Part shown: in pieces, positions 55,010 to 64,000 of the stretch
How the letters are laid out: each line of letters begins with the position of its first letter
Numbering within the stretch: position 1 is the stretch's first letter
Assembly (NCBI GenBank): GCA_030549495.1
Contig: JAUIRK010000127.1
Coordinates: 186,001-250,000 of the forward strand
Length of the DNA: 64,000 nt
Origin: Nectonema munidae
Taxonomy: Eukaryota > Nematomorpha > Nectonematoida > Nectonematidae
Reading direction: 5' to 3'
Program-made: the position numbers and the translations under genes
The notes under the pieces: generated by a model
What the model was told of the DNA's origin: nothing
What the model saw: the letters and a program-made list of their open reading frames with translations, nothing else
The model's database searches: none

Positions 55010-55413
55010 CAGAGGCGCACATCCTCAAAATGGGCGGGGGGAAGTGGGTACTTTTTTTATATAATTTTCAAAATTTTTTATTAAAGAATTTTTGTCAAAT
55101 AAACACACCACCATTATTACCCGAAATTATACTTGCACTGTAAGCTCTCAATCCCACCATAACTACACTGATTTTATAAAGTCAAATTACCTTGTTACGA
55201 ATTCTGAAGCATCAATGATCTGGTGTTCAAATTTCAAATTCTGATTGCATCACTACCTTCTAACTCAGTAGTTTTCAAACTGGAGTCTGCAGTGCCGTAG
55301 GGCGATCGCAAAGCAGTTCCATGGGGACCGAGAAGGGGTCACTGAGTGGATCCTTTTGCACAACATATTGCATCGATATTTAGCCCCCCCCCCCCTACGG
55401 ATGTGCGCCCCTG
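55010..55413. mobile_element. hAT-type element with C/G-rich ends
   Basis: Inverted ends are CAGAGGCGCACATCC and CAGGGGCGCACATCC, the second followed by a long G run on the minus strand. Another hAT-like end, CAGTAGTTTTCAAACTGG, starts inside at 55266, so a second element may be nested. A relative lies at 20876-21060. Confidence 0.6.
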
Positions 55414-56334
55414 AAGCGAACTTATATTTTGAAGTACTGGTGTCACACTGGTTCTGAAAGTGTATAACTACTTTACTAGATTTATATTAATTAAGGCAAA
55501 CTTAATTAAAATTATGTTAATTTATGTTAATAAGGCAACTTAATTAAAATTAAGGGTAGAGTAAATTAGTCAAGAATTGAACAGTAGTGATCGCTGAAAT
55601 TTTCAAGGGAGCATAAAAAAGTAGTATAATATATGATTATTCTAAATTTATTTTCAATTTTGCATTTTTAGAAACTGTTTATAATTGTTATGAATGTTTT
55701 ATTTTTTATTCAAGATCTAGATAAACATTAAAATACAGATAATATTTTAAATTTATTTTTAAATAAACTCTATTTTTTGTAAGGTAGCTTTCCTGTTGAC
55801 GCCAACCTTTTTTCTACTTTCATTATTATCGTGGTCGATTAAAATTTTTTGGGTTTTGCCATAATGCCAAATTATTATTTAAATGGAGAAACTTTTTATG
55901 GGCCGAAGTGTTTGCATCTTTTTATCATCTTTTCACGAATATTTAAGGCGCACTTTTATTTTTAATTTTAATGAATCATACTTTCTCAAAATTATTCAGA
56001 CAAAGTTACTTTTTTTATCAAAACTCACCTTTTGGAACTATTCATGATCTCATTTAACTTTTAAGCGATCTTTAATTATTTAATCTGAGAAACTTTCCTT
56101 TTCTCAGATTAATTTTTTGGAGGCCTTAAAATTTCATTCTTAAAATGGCACACACGAAAAATATAAAAAAAAAGCAGAATCAAATGATCAAAATGATATT
56201 TATACTTATTATAATAATAAGACATAATAAATAAAAATAATAAACGGGTTATACAATGGCTAGAATCAAGAAAACAAAAAAAGATGAAAAATTTCCCATA
56301 GAATGAAAAGTTTTATTTCTTCAACACATGCTAG
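55414..56334. other. AT-rich DNA without recognised feature
   Basis: No frame or terminal repeat found. A hAT-like end CAGGGTTTCCCAACCTCGGG starts at 56335, but its partner was not located. Confidence 0.35.
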
Positions 56335-56561
56335 AGCAGGGTTTCCCAACCTCGGGTACATGTAGCACCAGTGGTACATTTAGACTCCTAAGTGGGTACA
56401 TTTATTTTAAGGAAAACAGTAGGATTTATATTGTGTTATTACAATCTGTTAATGTCAAACGCAACAGATACAAAAGTTTTGTATCGGAGATTACATTCAA
56501 AACACAAAACATCGCGGAAACCATGGGCGCACATCGGGGGGGGGGCGAGGGGGGGGGGGCG

Positions 56562-57715
56562 AAAATGACCTTCGCCCCCCTAATAATTTTCTATAAGTAA
56601 GAGTTGCTGCTTGTTTATAAAACATGTATGATGATCGCTAGAAAGAATACAGACTTTCGTATCAATCAAACATCATGCCAAGCTGCTCTGAAATTCCTAT
56701 CGAACATATTTTACAGACGATGCGTGAGAACTATATAATAATAATCCATTGCTTCAATATGCACACAGGTCACAGAGCAAACACATGTTGATGATCCACT
56801 AGATTTTCTCATCTTCTGTCACAGTGATTCTATTTCTCTTTCTGTCTCCTTTGTTTTTCTCTTCCGCTTTCTCTGCTAAAACTCAATCATTCACTCAAGC
56901 TCTTTTCTTTCATTCAAGCCCTCTTCTCTTGTTAAGCTCTCCTATCTCATTCAGCTCTCTTCTCTCCGGTGACGTAGCTAGGCTGGGTCATGAGGGGCCG
57001 TGCCCACACTCCTACGTACCGCATGGTGCCCCCATGCATCTTATGCGATATCAGTTTTTGAAAATTTCTACAATGAAAGGATCAAGAAAGTAAAGTTACA
57101 TTTTGTAACATTTGAAAACTTTAATTTTTTCAAGTCAAAATGACCTTCGCCCCCCCCCCCCCCCAATAATTTTCTATAAGTAAGAGTTGCTGCTTGTTTA
57201 TAAAACATGTATGATGATCGCTAGAAGGAATACAGACTTTCGTATCAATCAAACATCATGCCAAGCTGCTCTGAAATTCCTATCGAAATTATTTTACAGA
57301 CGATGCGTGAGAACTATATAATAATAATCCATTGCTTCAATATGCACACAGGTCACAGAGCAAACACATGTTGATGATCCACTAGGTTTTCTCACAGTGA
57401 TTCTATTTCTCTTTCTGTCTCCTTTGTTTTTCTCTTCCGCTTTCTCTGCTAAAACTCAATCATTCACTCAAGCTCTCTTCTTTCATTCAAGCCCTCTTCT
57501 CTTGTTAAGTAAGCTCTCCTATCTCATTCAGCTCTCTTCTCTCCGGTGACGTAGCTAGGCTGGGTCATGAGGGGCCGTGCCCACACTCCTACGTACCGCA
57601 TGGTGCCCCCATGCATCTTATGCGATATCAGTTTTTGAAAATTTCTACAATGAAAGGATCAAGAAAGTAAAGTTACATTTTGTAACATTTGAAAACTTTA
57701 ATTTTTTCAAGTCAA
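56562..57715. repeat. Two tandem copies of a 584-bp repeat unit
   Basis: AATAATTTTCTATAAGTAAG starts a unit at 56582 and again at 57165. The units are nearly identical over their length, and each starts after a C homopolymer. A pyrimidine-rich middle is followed by a GC-richer block with GACGTAGCTAGGCTGGGTC. A small open frame in copy 1 is shifted in copy 2, so coding is unlikely. The same unit recurs at 63294-64000. Confidence 0.92.
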
Positions 57716-58060
57716 GAAATTTTTTTCAATAGTTATTTGGGAATGAATATTTTGACTATCTATTCAGTTTAAAAGCAAGAATGCTCTATTTGCTTAATAT
57801 TTGAGCAGAGATATTTTTTATAATGTTCGATTATAAAATTTTATAAGTAACACTGTACATAATTAATTAAATCTTTTTTTTAAGAAAATTTGTTGATTAT
57901 TATAATAAAAATATAATATCGAAACAAAATTTTCAAAAAGTTTCAGTTGTTTAAAATGTGCTTGATCTATTTATGACAGCTGTCAGAATTTTATTTGTAG
58001 ACAAATTTTCAAAAAAACGCAATGATTTTCTTTTCTCGTATACTTTGATTTATGTTAGTT
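57716..58060. other. AT-rich spacer
   Basis: Nothing recognised. Confidence 0.35.
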
Positions 58061-58467
58061 TGGTCCTCGGACATTTCGCCCCATTATTTTCATAAGACAG
58101 TTCGTCCCATGGACAAATTCGCCCCATTATTTTCATAAGACAGTTCGACCCATGGGCAATTCGCCCCATTATTTTCATAAGACAGTTCGTCCCATGGACA
58201 ATTCGCCCCATTATTTTCATAAGACATTTTGTTTCATGGACAATTCGCCCCGTTATTTTCATAAGACATTTTGTCTCATGGACAATTTTAAAAAATTTAG
58301 AGATAAAATAATTAATTTGAAATAATTTAATAGAGATAAAATAAACAATATAAAATTTTTTAATAATTTTACACATAATAAGCAAAGATGGATGAAACAA
58401 ATAGCCTATGAGACGTCTATGGGGCGAATTATCTGGGGGGGGGGGGGGGGGAAATGTCTTTTGACCA
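58061..58467. mobile_element. MITE with internal minisatellite and 6-bp target duplication
   Basis: Ends TGGTCCTCGGACATTTCGCC and, inverted, TGGTCAAAAGACATTTC. TTAGTT flanks both sides (58055-58060 and 58468-58473). Just inside the left end lie five 42-bp repeats. Superfamily unknown. Confidence 0.75.
58070..58285. repeat. Minisatellite, about five units of 42 bp
   Basis: The unit resembles ATTCGCCCCATTATTTTCAT followed by AAGACAGTTCGTCCCATGGAC. The later units carry TTTTGTCTCATG instead. A minus-strand frame over it is a by-product of the repeat. Confidence 0.9.
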
Positions 58468-58714
58468 TTAGTTTAAATAATTTTTTAATTATAAGGGTTA
58501 GCTACTTAAACGTTGGCTTTTGCTGCTAATAAAAACTTGAAAATATCAAATAAACTCTAATTCTTTATGCCTCCTATTATTTTGAAATTATTCTGAGAAC
58601 AGACGTTTTCATTTTAAATAGTGAAAATTGCTTTATTAGTTTATTTTGTTTCCTTTCTCTTTTATCTTAATTATGTAGCAAATTTTCCAATTTTAAGTAA
58701 AAGGTAAGGTGTAG

Positions 58715-58855
58715 CGGGTGTACTTTCATTGACAAGGCACTGATGTACCGCTTATGTCAAACTATGAACAAATTGGTATCGATAAGGAATCGAATCCAGA
58801 GGCTTCCGTGCTGAGTCCACCATCTCAACCTTCCTGTCAAGCCACCCATAGAGTA
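58715..58855 (-). mobile_element. Candidate tRNA-derived SINE
   Basis: On the minus strand TGGCTTGACAGG fits the Pol III A box at nearly all positions, and GGATTCGATTCC about 45 bp later resembles a B box and T arm. The tRNA-like part starts near 58843. The 3' tail and target duplication were not resolved, and the cloverleaf is not intact. Confidence 0.45.
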
Positions 58856-59213
58856 TGCTGTAGGCAGGCCCGGATTAACCTAGTGGCTGAAGTGGCTTAT
58901 GCCACCGGCCCCGCATTTTGAGGGGCCCCGCAAGCAGCTTTGATTTTTAATAAAGCATATAGCAATTATATTGAATATATAATACATAATATTGATTTAA
59001 ATATAACATAAAGATAATAAATAAGAAAGGTTTGATTGATTGTTCAAAAATTGTCAAAGAGCTTCAAAATAGAATGACGTAATTTTTGTCTTTTCATTTT
59101 CTTCTCTCTTCAAGTTTATTCCTGCCTGACATTATCTTTTTAACATTATCTTTATCTGTGATTTGCAACGTTTGAATTTTGTAAGTGTTTCTTTGTTTGT
59201 TTATACAAGGCGC

Positions 59214-60174
59214 ATGGACGTCCGCAAAAAAAATGTAGGGAGGGGCAAACTTTTTTTTCAAATATAAAAATAATGTAATAATTTGTGAAACAAATAATGT
59301 GATTTTTATTCAAAAACATGCATTTTTCATATTATGATAATAATACATGCTTCCAGGCAAGAGTGTGTCCAGAAAATTTATTTGAAGAGGGGGCAAAGAT
59401 TAAATTTAAAAATTTTTAATATTTTCCGATATCTTTTTATTTAGTTTACCCTGAAAAGTAAGTAATTTTTTACTTTTTTTTAACTTGTTTAGTTTTTTGA
59501 AAATCTAAATTTTTTGAATATGGTTTCACTATCAAAATAAATTTGTTTATTATTTTTTTCAAAGATTAATGATTAAGGAGAGTGGGATGTATTAAGTCTT
59601 ATTGCTATAAAATATTGCTATGGTATGATAGGTTTGAAAAGAGTCCATGTGTGTATCGTCAACGATATATAGAAATAGAATTATATATTTTTGTTAACAT
59701 TATTGATCGTGTGTTAGCTCATCATTATCAAAAAAAAAATAAAACAGAATGTATGATGTGCTTATAGAAAATAAACAAGTTGAAAAAAAGAAAATAAGAC
59801 AGAAATAAATAAAAGTGGAAATGTAGATAAATTATTAATTTCTTTCTATAATCTATATTGACATGCAATTTTGAAAAGGTTATGCTAAAATAGGCCTTAC
59901 AAGCATGAAAAAAAAAGTATTTTTCAACGAATGAGGGGCAAACTTTTTTAGGGGGCTATGCCCTATTCGTCCTTCTGGGTTTACGGCCCTGCTCCCAGAT
60001 ATCTATATAAAATGTATTAATTAGATCATTTTTTTTTTGTTTATTTTCTTGATACTAATGCATCTTATGCATTTAGATATTTGATTATATTTGATACATT
60101 TTATACATTCGAAAATTTACATTTTTCTAGAGGAAGGCAAATGCCTATTTTGCCACCCTCTTTGCGGACGCCTG
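59214..60174. mobile_element. Nested hAT-type MITEs inside the larger hAT
   Basis: An outer pair (GGACGTCCGCAAA near 59218 and, inverted, CAGGCGTCCGCAAAG at about 60174) encloses an inner pair (CAGGCAAGAGTGTGTCCAG at 59356 and, inverted, CAGGGCCGTAAACCCAGAAG at 59990). Both carry G-rich subterminal blocks. Target duplications were not resolved, so limits are approximate. Confidence 0.55.
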
Positions 60175-60255
60175 TGACTAAGCTACTAATTTTTTTATTG
60201 CAAAAAAATAAACATGATGGTATTTTTTGTTTAAACGTTTTAGATAAATAAAAAG

Positions 60256-61824
60256 ATGAGTTTTACAAGTAGTGTATTTTGTGAAAGGGGCAAAAATCGT
60301 AAATATATCTCTGGAGCTGCAAAAAGAAAAATGAAACAAAGACGCGAAGTACGAGAAAGTGAAGTTTTGAGCAAAGTTCCAAAAATATCAAATATTTTTT
60401 TGCCAAAGTCTGAAAATGTCGATGTAGTTGAGCTCAGCCTTAAGTCAACTATTACAGATTCACAATTACCATCACAACATGACAAAGATGCCACATGCCA
60501 CTCAACTGATAATAATAATGCCACAACTACAAATGAGAATCCGACAATAGTGCTAGAAGAACCCATGATAACTAATGAATTTTTAGAATCAAATAGTACG
60601 TTCAATTCTACCTATCAATATTCATGTGACTTAGGGTTGTGGTCAGATTCTATTTCAGAAAGTATAAGAGAATTTTGGGCGGCAAAAGGAAGTAGTGAGT
60701 GTAGAAATATAGAAGCGGATTTCAGGGAATCATCTATTAAATATCAAGGAGAAAATTATAAAAGACAATGCAACAAAAGTTTGTTCACATACACGCATGA
60801 TCTCACAAAACAGAAACATTCTCGAACTTGGCTCTGCTACTCCCTATCAAAGCGTGCATTGTTCTGTTTTGCGTGTAAATTGATGACCGACAGCACAAAT
60901 TTTGGAAAACCAGGCTATACAAATTGGAAACACGCGTCTTATTGTGTTTCTCGACACGAAAAAAGTTCAGTTCATAAGGATGCCATGATCAAACTTCTTC
61001 AACGTAGCGATGCTGGCTGCCGCATTGATTCCGAATTGATTAGACAGGCTGATGATGAGCGTGACTATTGGTGTGCTCTGCTTGAGCGAGTGACAGAAAT
61101 TGTTCGTTTTCTGTCTGAGCGTGGTTTACCTTTCCGTGGCTCGGATGAAGTAATAGGATCTCGAACAAATGGTAACTACCTAGGAATATTAGAGCTGCTT
61201 GCTAAATTTGATCCATTTCTAGCACAACACATCAACCAGAATGCTAACAAAGGACGAGGCCACACATCATATTTATCAAAGACCATTTCTGAGGAGTTCA
61301 TCGATTTGTTAGCAAATCGTGTTCAGGAGCAGATTATAACGGAAGTTAAAGCATCTAAGTATTTTTCAGTGTCGGTAGACTCTACTCCTGACATTACTCA
61401 TGTTGACCAACTAACTTGCATTATTCGTTACGTGTTGCCCTCAGGTCCTGTCGAGCGATTTTTGACTTTTCTTGAAGTGCATGGTCGTACAGGAAAAGAG
61501 TTAGCAGACAGCTTACTTGAATTTTTGAAGATCGAAGGCATTGATGTTACTGATTGTCGTGGACGATCGTATGATAATGCAAGCAACATGAGTGGTAGAT
61601 ACAATGGCATGCAGGCAATCATTAGGCAGCAATGTAGTTTTGCCGAATATATTCCATGCGCTGCACATTCTCTTAACCTTGTTGGTCAGTCTGCTGTGAA
61701 CTGTTGTGAGCTTGCTTTTGGTTTTTTTAGTTTCCTTCAACAGTTATACTCATTTTTCGCTGCTTCGAAGCATCGTTGGAAAATTCTGACTAATCAATTT
61801 CTAGCAAAGCATTGCCTACGGTAA
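60256..61824 (+). CDS. hAT transposase N-terminal two thirds (ZMYM1-like, TTF-type finger)
   Basis: The frame has 522 codons. Residues about 170-245 form the TTF-type zinc finger (RTWLCYSLSKRALFCFACKL, then HEKSSVHKDAM). The catalytic core follows: FSVSVDSTPDI with Asp375, and SYDNASNMSGRYNGMQAI with Asp440, then IPCAAHSLNLV with the CxxH pair Cys468/His471. This matches ZMYM1-like hAT transposases of arthropods. A frameshift near 61810 separates it from the next part, so the RNase H fold and C-terminal dimerisation region are not joined in one frame. Upstream AT-rich DNA shows no clear promoter. Confidence 0.9.
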   Translation: MSFTSSVFCERGKNRKYISGAAKRKMKQRREVRESEVLSKVPKISNIFLPKSENVDVVELSLKSTITDSQLPSQHDKDATCHSTDNNNATTTNENPTIVLEEPMITNEFLESNSTFNSTYQYSCDLGLWSDSISESIREFWAAKGSSECRNIEADFRESSIKYQGENYKRQCNKSLFTYTHDLTKQKHSRTWLCYSLSKRALFCFACKLMTDSTNFGKPGYTNWKHASYCVSRHEKSSVHKDAMIKLLQRSDAGCRIDSELIRQADDERDYWCALLERVTEIVRFLSERGLPFRGSDEVIGSRTNGNYLGILELLAKFDPFLAQHINQNANKGRGHTSYLSKTISEEFIDLLANRVQEQIITEVKASKYFSVSVDSTPDITHVDQLTCIIRYVLPSGPVERFLTFLEVHGRTGKELADSLLEFLKIEGIDVTDCRGRSYDNASNMSGRYNGMQAIIRQQCSFAEYIPCAAHSLNLVGQSAVNCCELAFGFFSFLQQLYSFFAASKHRWKILTNQFLAKHCLR

Positions 61825-62920
61825 AGCGATTGTCTGATACTCGATGGTCGGCACGCGCAGATGCTGCAAAAGCTCTGTTTATAGGCTACAACGAAATTAA
61901 CGCTGTTCTAGAGGAAATTGCTGATAATGGTGAAGAGAAAGCTGATAACCGGAATGAAGCCAGAGGACTAGCTACTTACATGAATCAGTTGGAATCTGGA
62001 ATTCTTTCTATTTTCTGGCACCACATTCCACACCGCTTCCAAGCAAGCACCCAAGTTTTGGAATCAGCTGATCAAGACATTAATTCAGCTGTTCATATTT
62101 ATGAATTGCTTATTGAGTATATTAACAAGCTTCGATAAAGATTTGAAGAATTTGAAAAAAATTTAAAGTTATTAGTAAATGTGAACACTATCTGAGCGAA
62201 GTAAGAAGGGTGGTACAAGAAATCGCCGTTATGATCAACCTGGATCAGAGCCAGAAATGAAACAGACTCCAAGCAGTGCGTTTCGTACAGGCACGTTTCT
62301 TGTGATAATCGACAATTTACATGCTGAATTACAAAAACGTCTACGTGCAATACTACCGTAGCTTTAAAGTTTGGATTTCTTCGAAAGCTTAAAGAGCTCT
62401 CGACTGAAGAAATTATTGAAAAAGCCAAAGATGTTCAAAAAGCATATCCTAAAGATATTGATGTTAGTCTGTCTGATGAATTACTACAGTTTTCAGTTTC
62501 TCAATACAGGCTTTGCAAAAGAAACTCTAGAAGCTCCAAAAGTTTCAAATGCTTTCAATATTAGATCTTCAGATTCTAATAGTGTAATGACAAAGAAGAT
62601 TATCATGATAGAGAAGTCAACGTGAATTCATTGGAATTACTCATGTACCAGCTTCTTGTCAGAAAGATCTTGAAACAGTATTTCCAAATACAATTATTTT
62701 GCTTCGTATATATCTAACCTTGATGATTTCTAACTGTTCAGGAGAAGGTCGTTCTCCAAACTTAAGTTAATCAAAAATCATTTGCGATCATGCATTAAAC
62801 AAAAAGACTAAATAACCTTGTTTTGCTTGGCGCCAGAGTGATCTGTTGCGGCAAATTGATATGTCATGTGTAATCAACGAGTTTGCTTTGAAAAAATCGC
62901 GCAAGCATGTTTTTTCTAAG
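61812..62920 (+). pseudogene. hAT transposase C-terminal part, frameshifted
   Basis: 61812-62138 continues the protein with VKRLSDTRWSARADAAKALF and a helical insertion domain. After it, several frames hold LRKLKELSTEEIIEKAKDVQ (about 62385-62445), NSLELLMYQLLVRKILKQ and finally SGEGRSPNLS- and RSFSKLKLIKNHL-type traces of the dimerisation region near 62740-62800, then LRQIDMSCVINEFALKKSRK near 62850-62910. At least three shifts or stops, so the copy is probably not autonomous. Confidence 0.8.
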
Positions 62921-63293
62921 ATTTGATGGCATCAAAAACAAAAATACATTTTAATGAAACATAATTTATGATCGATTTATAGAAATAAAATTTTTGTTGT
63001 TTTTTAAGTGACTTTTTTACTGTACCCTACTCAATATTTGAGTCAACGATACTGTCTGTTGTCTGTAAATAAAAGGGAAAATTGTAAACTAATTGAGTGA
63101 AAACCTGAATTTAAATTATAAATGCTGGAATTTTTGGAGGGCTAAAGTTCATGGGGCCCCGCGATGAAAAAAGCCACAGGCCCTATTTATCTTTAATCCG
63201 GCCCTGGCTGTAGGGGATACGTCAAATTAGTTTTCAAAAAACTTAAGTTATGCTCTAAAATTTTTTTAGTTTTTTTGTAGCTCTATAACTTAA

Positions 63294-64000
63294 ATGACCT
63301 CGCCCCCCCCCCCCCCCCCCAATAATTTTCTATAAGTAAGAGTTGCTGCTTGTTTATAAAACATGTATGATGATCGCTAAAGGAATACAGACTTTCGTAT
63401 CAATCAAACATCATGCCAAGCTGCTCTGAAATTCCTATCGAACATATTTTACAGACGATGCGTGAGAATATATAATAATAATCCATTGCTTCAATATGAC
63501 ACAGGTACAGAGCAAACACATGTTGATGATCCACTAGATTTTCTCATCTTCTGTCACAGTGATTCTATTTCTCTTTCTGTCTCCTTTGTTTTCTCTTCCG
63601 CTTTCTCTGCTAAAACTCAATCATTCACTCAAGCTCTTTTCTTTCATTCAGCCCTCTTCTCTTGTTAAGCTCTCCTATCTATTCAGCTCTCTTCTCTCCG
63701 GTGACGTAGCTAGGCTGGGTCATGAGGGGCCGTGCCCACACTCCTACGTACCGCATGGTGCCCCCATGCATCTTATGCGATATCAGTTTTTGAAAATTTC
63801 TACAATGAAAGGATCAAGAAAGTAAGGTTACATTTTGTAACATTTGAAAACTTTAATTTTTTCAAGTCAAAATGACCTTCGCCCCCCCCCCCCCCAATAA
63901 TTTTCTATAAGTAAGAGTTGCTGCTTGTTTATAAAACATGTATGATGATCGCTAGAAGGAATACAGACTTTCGTATCAATCAAACATCATGCCAAGCTGC
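63294..64000. repeat. Further tandem copies of the 575-584-bp unit, continuing past the window
   Basis: Units start after C runs at 63321 and 63896 (period 575). They match the units at 56582 and 57165 closely apart from small deletions. The array runs off the right edge. Confidence 0.92.

Larger units (their letters stand above)
58865..63206 (+). mobile_element. ZMYM1-like hAT element, 4.3 kb, perfect 8-bp target duplication
   Basis: Ends CAGGCCCGGATTAACC and, inverted, CAGGGCCGGATTAAAG. GCTGTAGG flanks it exactly on both sides (58857-58864 and 63207-63214). It carries a transposase with a long intact N-terminal frame (60256-61824) and a broken C-terminal part. Other hAT-like ends nest inside at about 59214-60174 and 59356-59990. 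Confidence 0.92.

Noticed and set aside
56824-57093. Small frame in the 584-bp unit, found also at 63559-63825
   Set aside because: The middle copy (57390-57670) has a frame-changing insertion and the frame has no recognisable domain; the repeat is conserved as DNA.
58070-58285. Regular 42-bp repeats considered as a CRISPR array
   Set aside because: There are no unique spacers, the units are contiguous, and they lie in a eukaryotic MITE.

Overview
The window is eukaryotic, AT-rich nuclear DNA, most likely from an arthropod; the lineage is an inference from gene and transposon content. It holds two multi-exon host genes that converge on each other, set in a dense and often nested bed of DNA transposons, mainly hAT, with piggyBac, Merlin and Tc1/mariner-type elements and LINE fragments. 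I found no CRISPR array, operon, rRNA gene or functional tRNA gene, and I recognised no LTR retrovirus or Polinton.

Region by region. 1-2160: 5' part of a LINE on the minus strand (ORF1 with zinc knuckles, then the start of ORF2 with its endonuclease). 3140-4630: a decayed copy of an unnamed, widely repeated protein gene, split by a short hAT element. 4903-6368: a deleted hAT. 6.6-16.4 kb: an old LINE reverse transcriptase cut in two by a hAT element of about 6.7 kb that carries two satellite arrays with a period near 150 bp. 16.4-18.97 kb: mostly unexplained AT-rich DNA with one imperfect palindrome.

18974-35020 (+): an apparently whole SREK1 orthologue, a splicing regulator with two RRMs and a long RS domain. 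It has nine coding exons and 848 codons, and every splice phase agrees. Its introns hold a whole-looking Merlin transposon (19560-20718), a piggyBac relic, hAT relics and several TTAA-flanked MITEs. 35.3-41.7 kb, between the two genes: hAT pieces, a Tc1/mariner-type element, a 51-bp minisatellite, a broken piggyBac transposase and a foldback element.

41996-54528 (-): seven 3' exons of choline dehydrogenase (CHDH). The FAD-binding N-terminus is not in the window and should lie beyond 64000. One CHDH intron is only 60 bp, is a multiple of three and has no in-frame stop, so retaining it would give an in-frame 20-residue insert. 55-64 kb: hAT ends, tandem 575-584-bp repeats, a MITE with an internal minisatellite, a candidate tRNA-derived SINE, and a 4.3-kb ZMYM1-like hAT element with a perfect 8-bp target duplication.

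The two host genes act independently (nuclear splicing control; mitochondrial choline oxidation). I see no convincing new multi-gene system. The best leads are the whole Merlin element, the read-through micro-intron, the satellite-bearing hAT and the diverse hairpins in TTAA MITEs.
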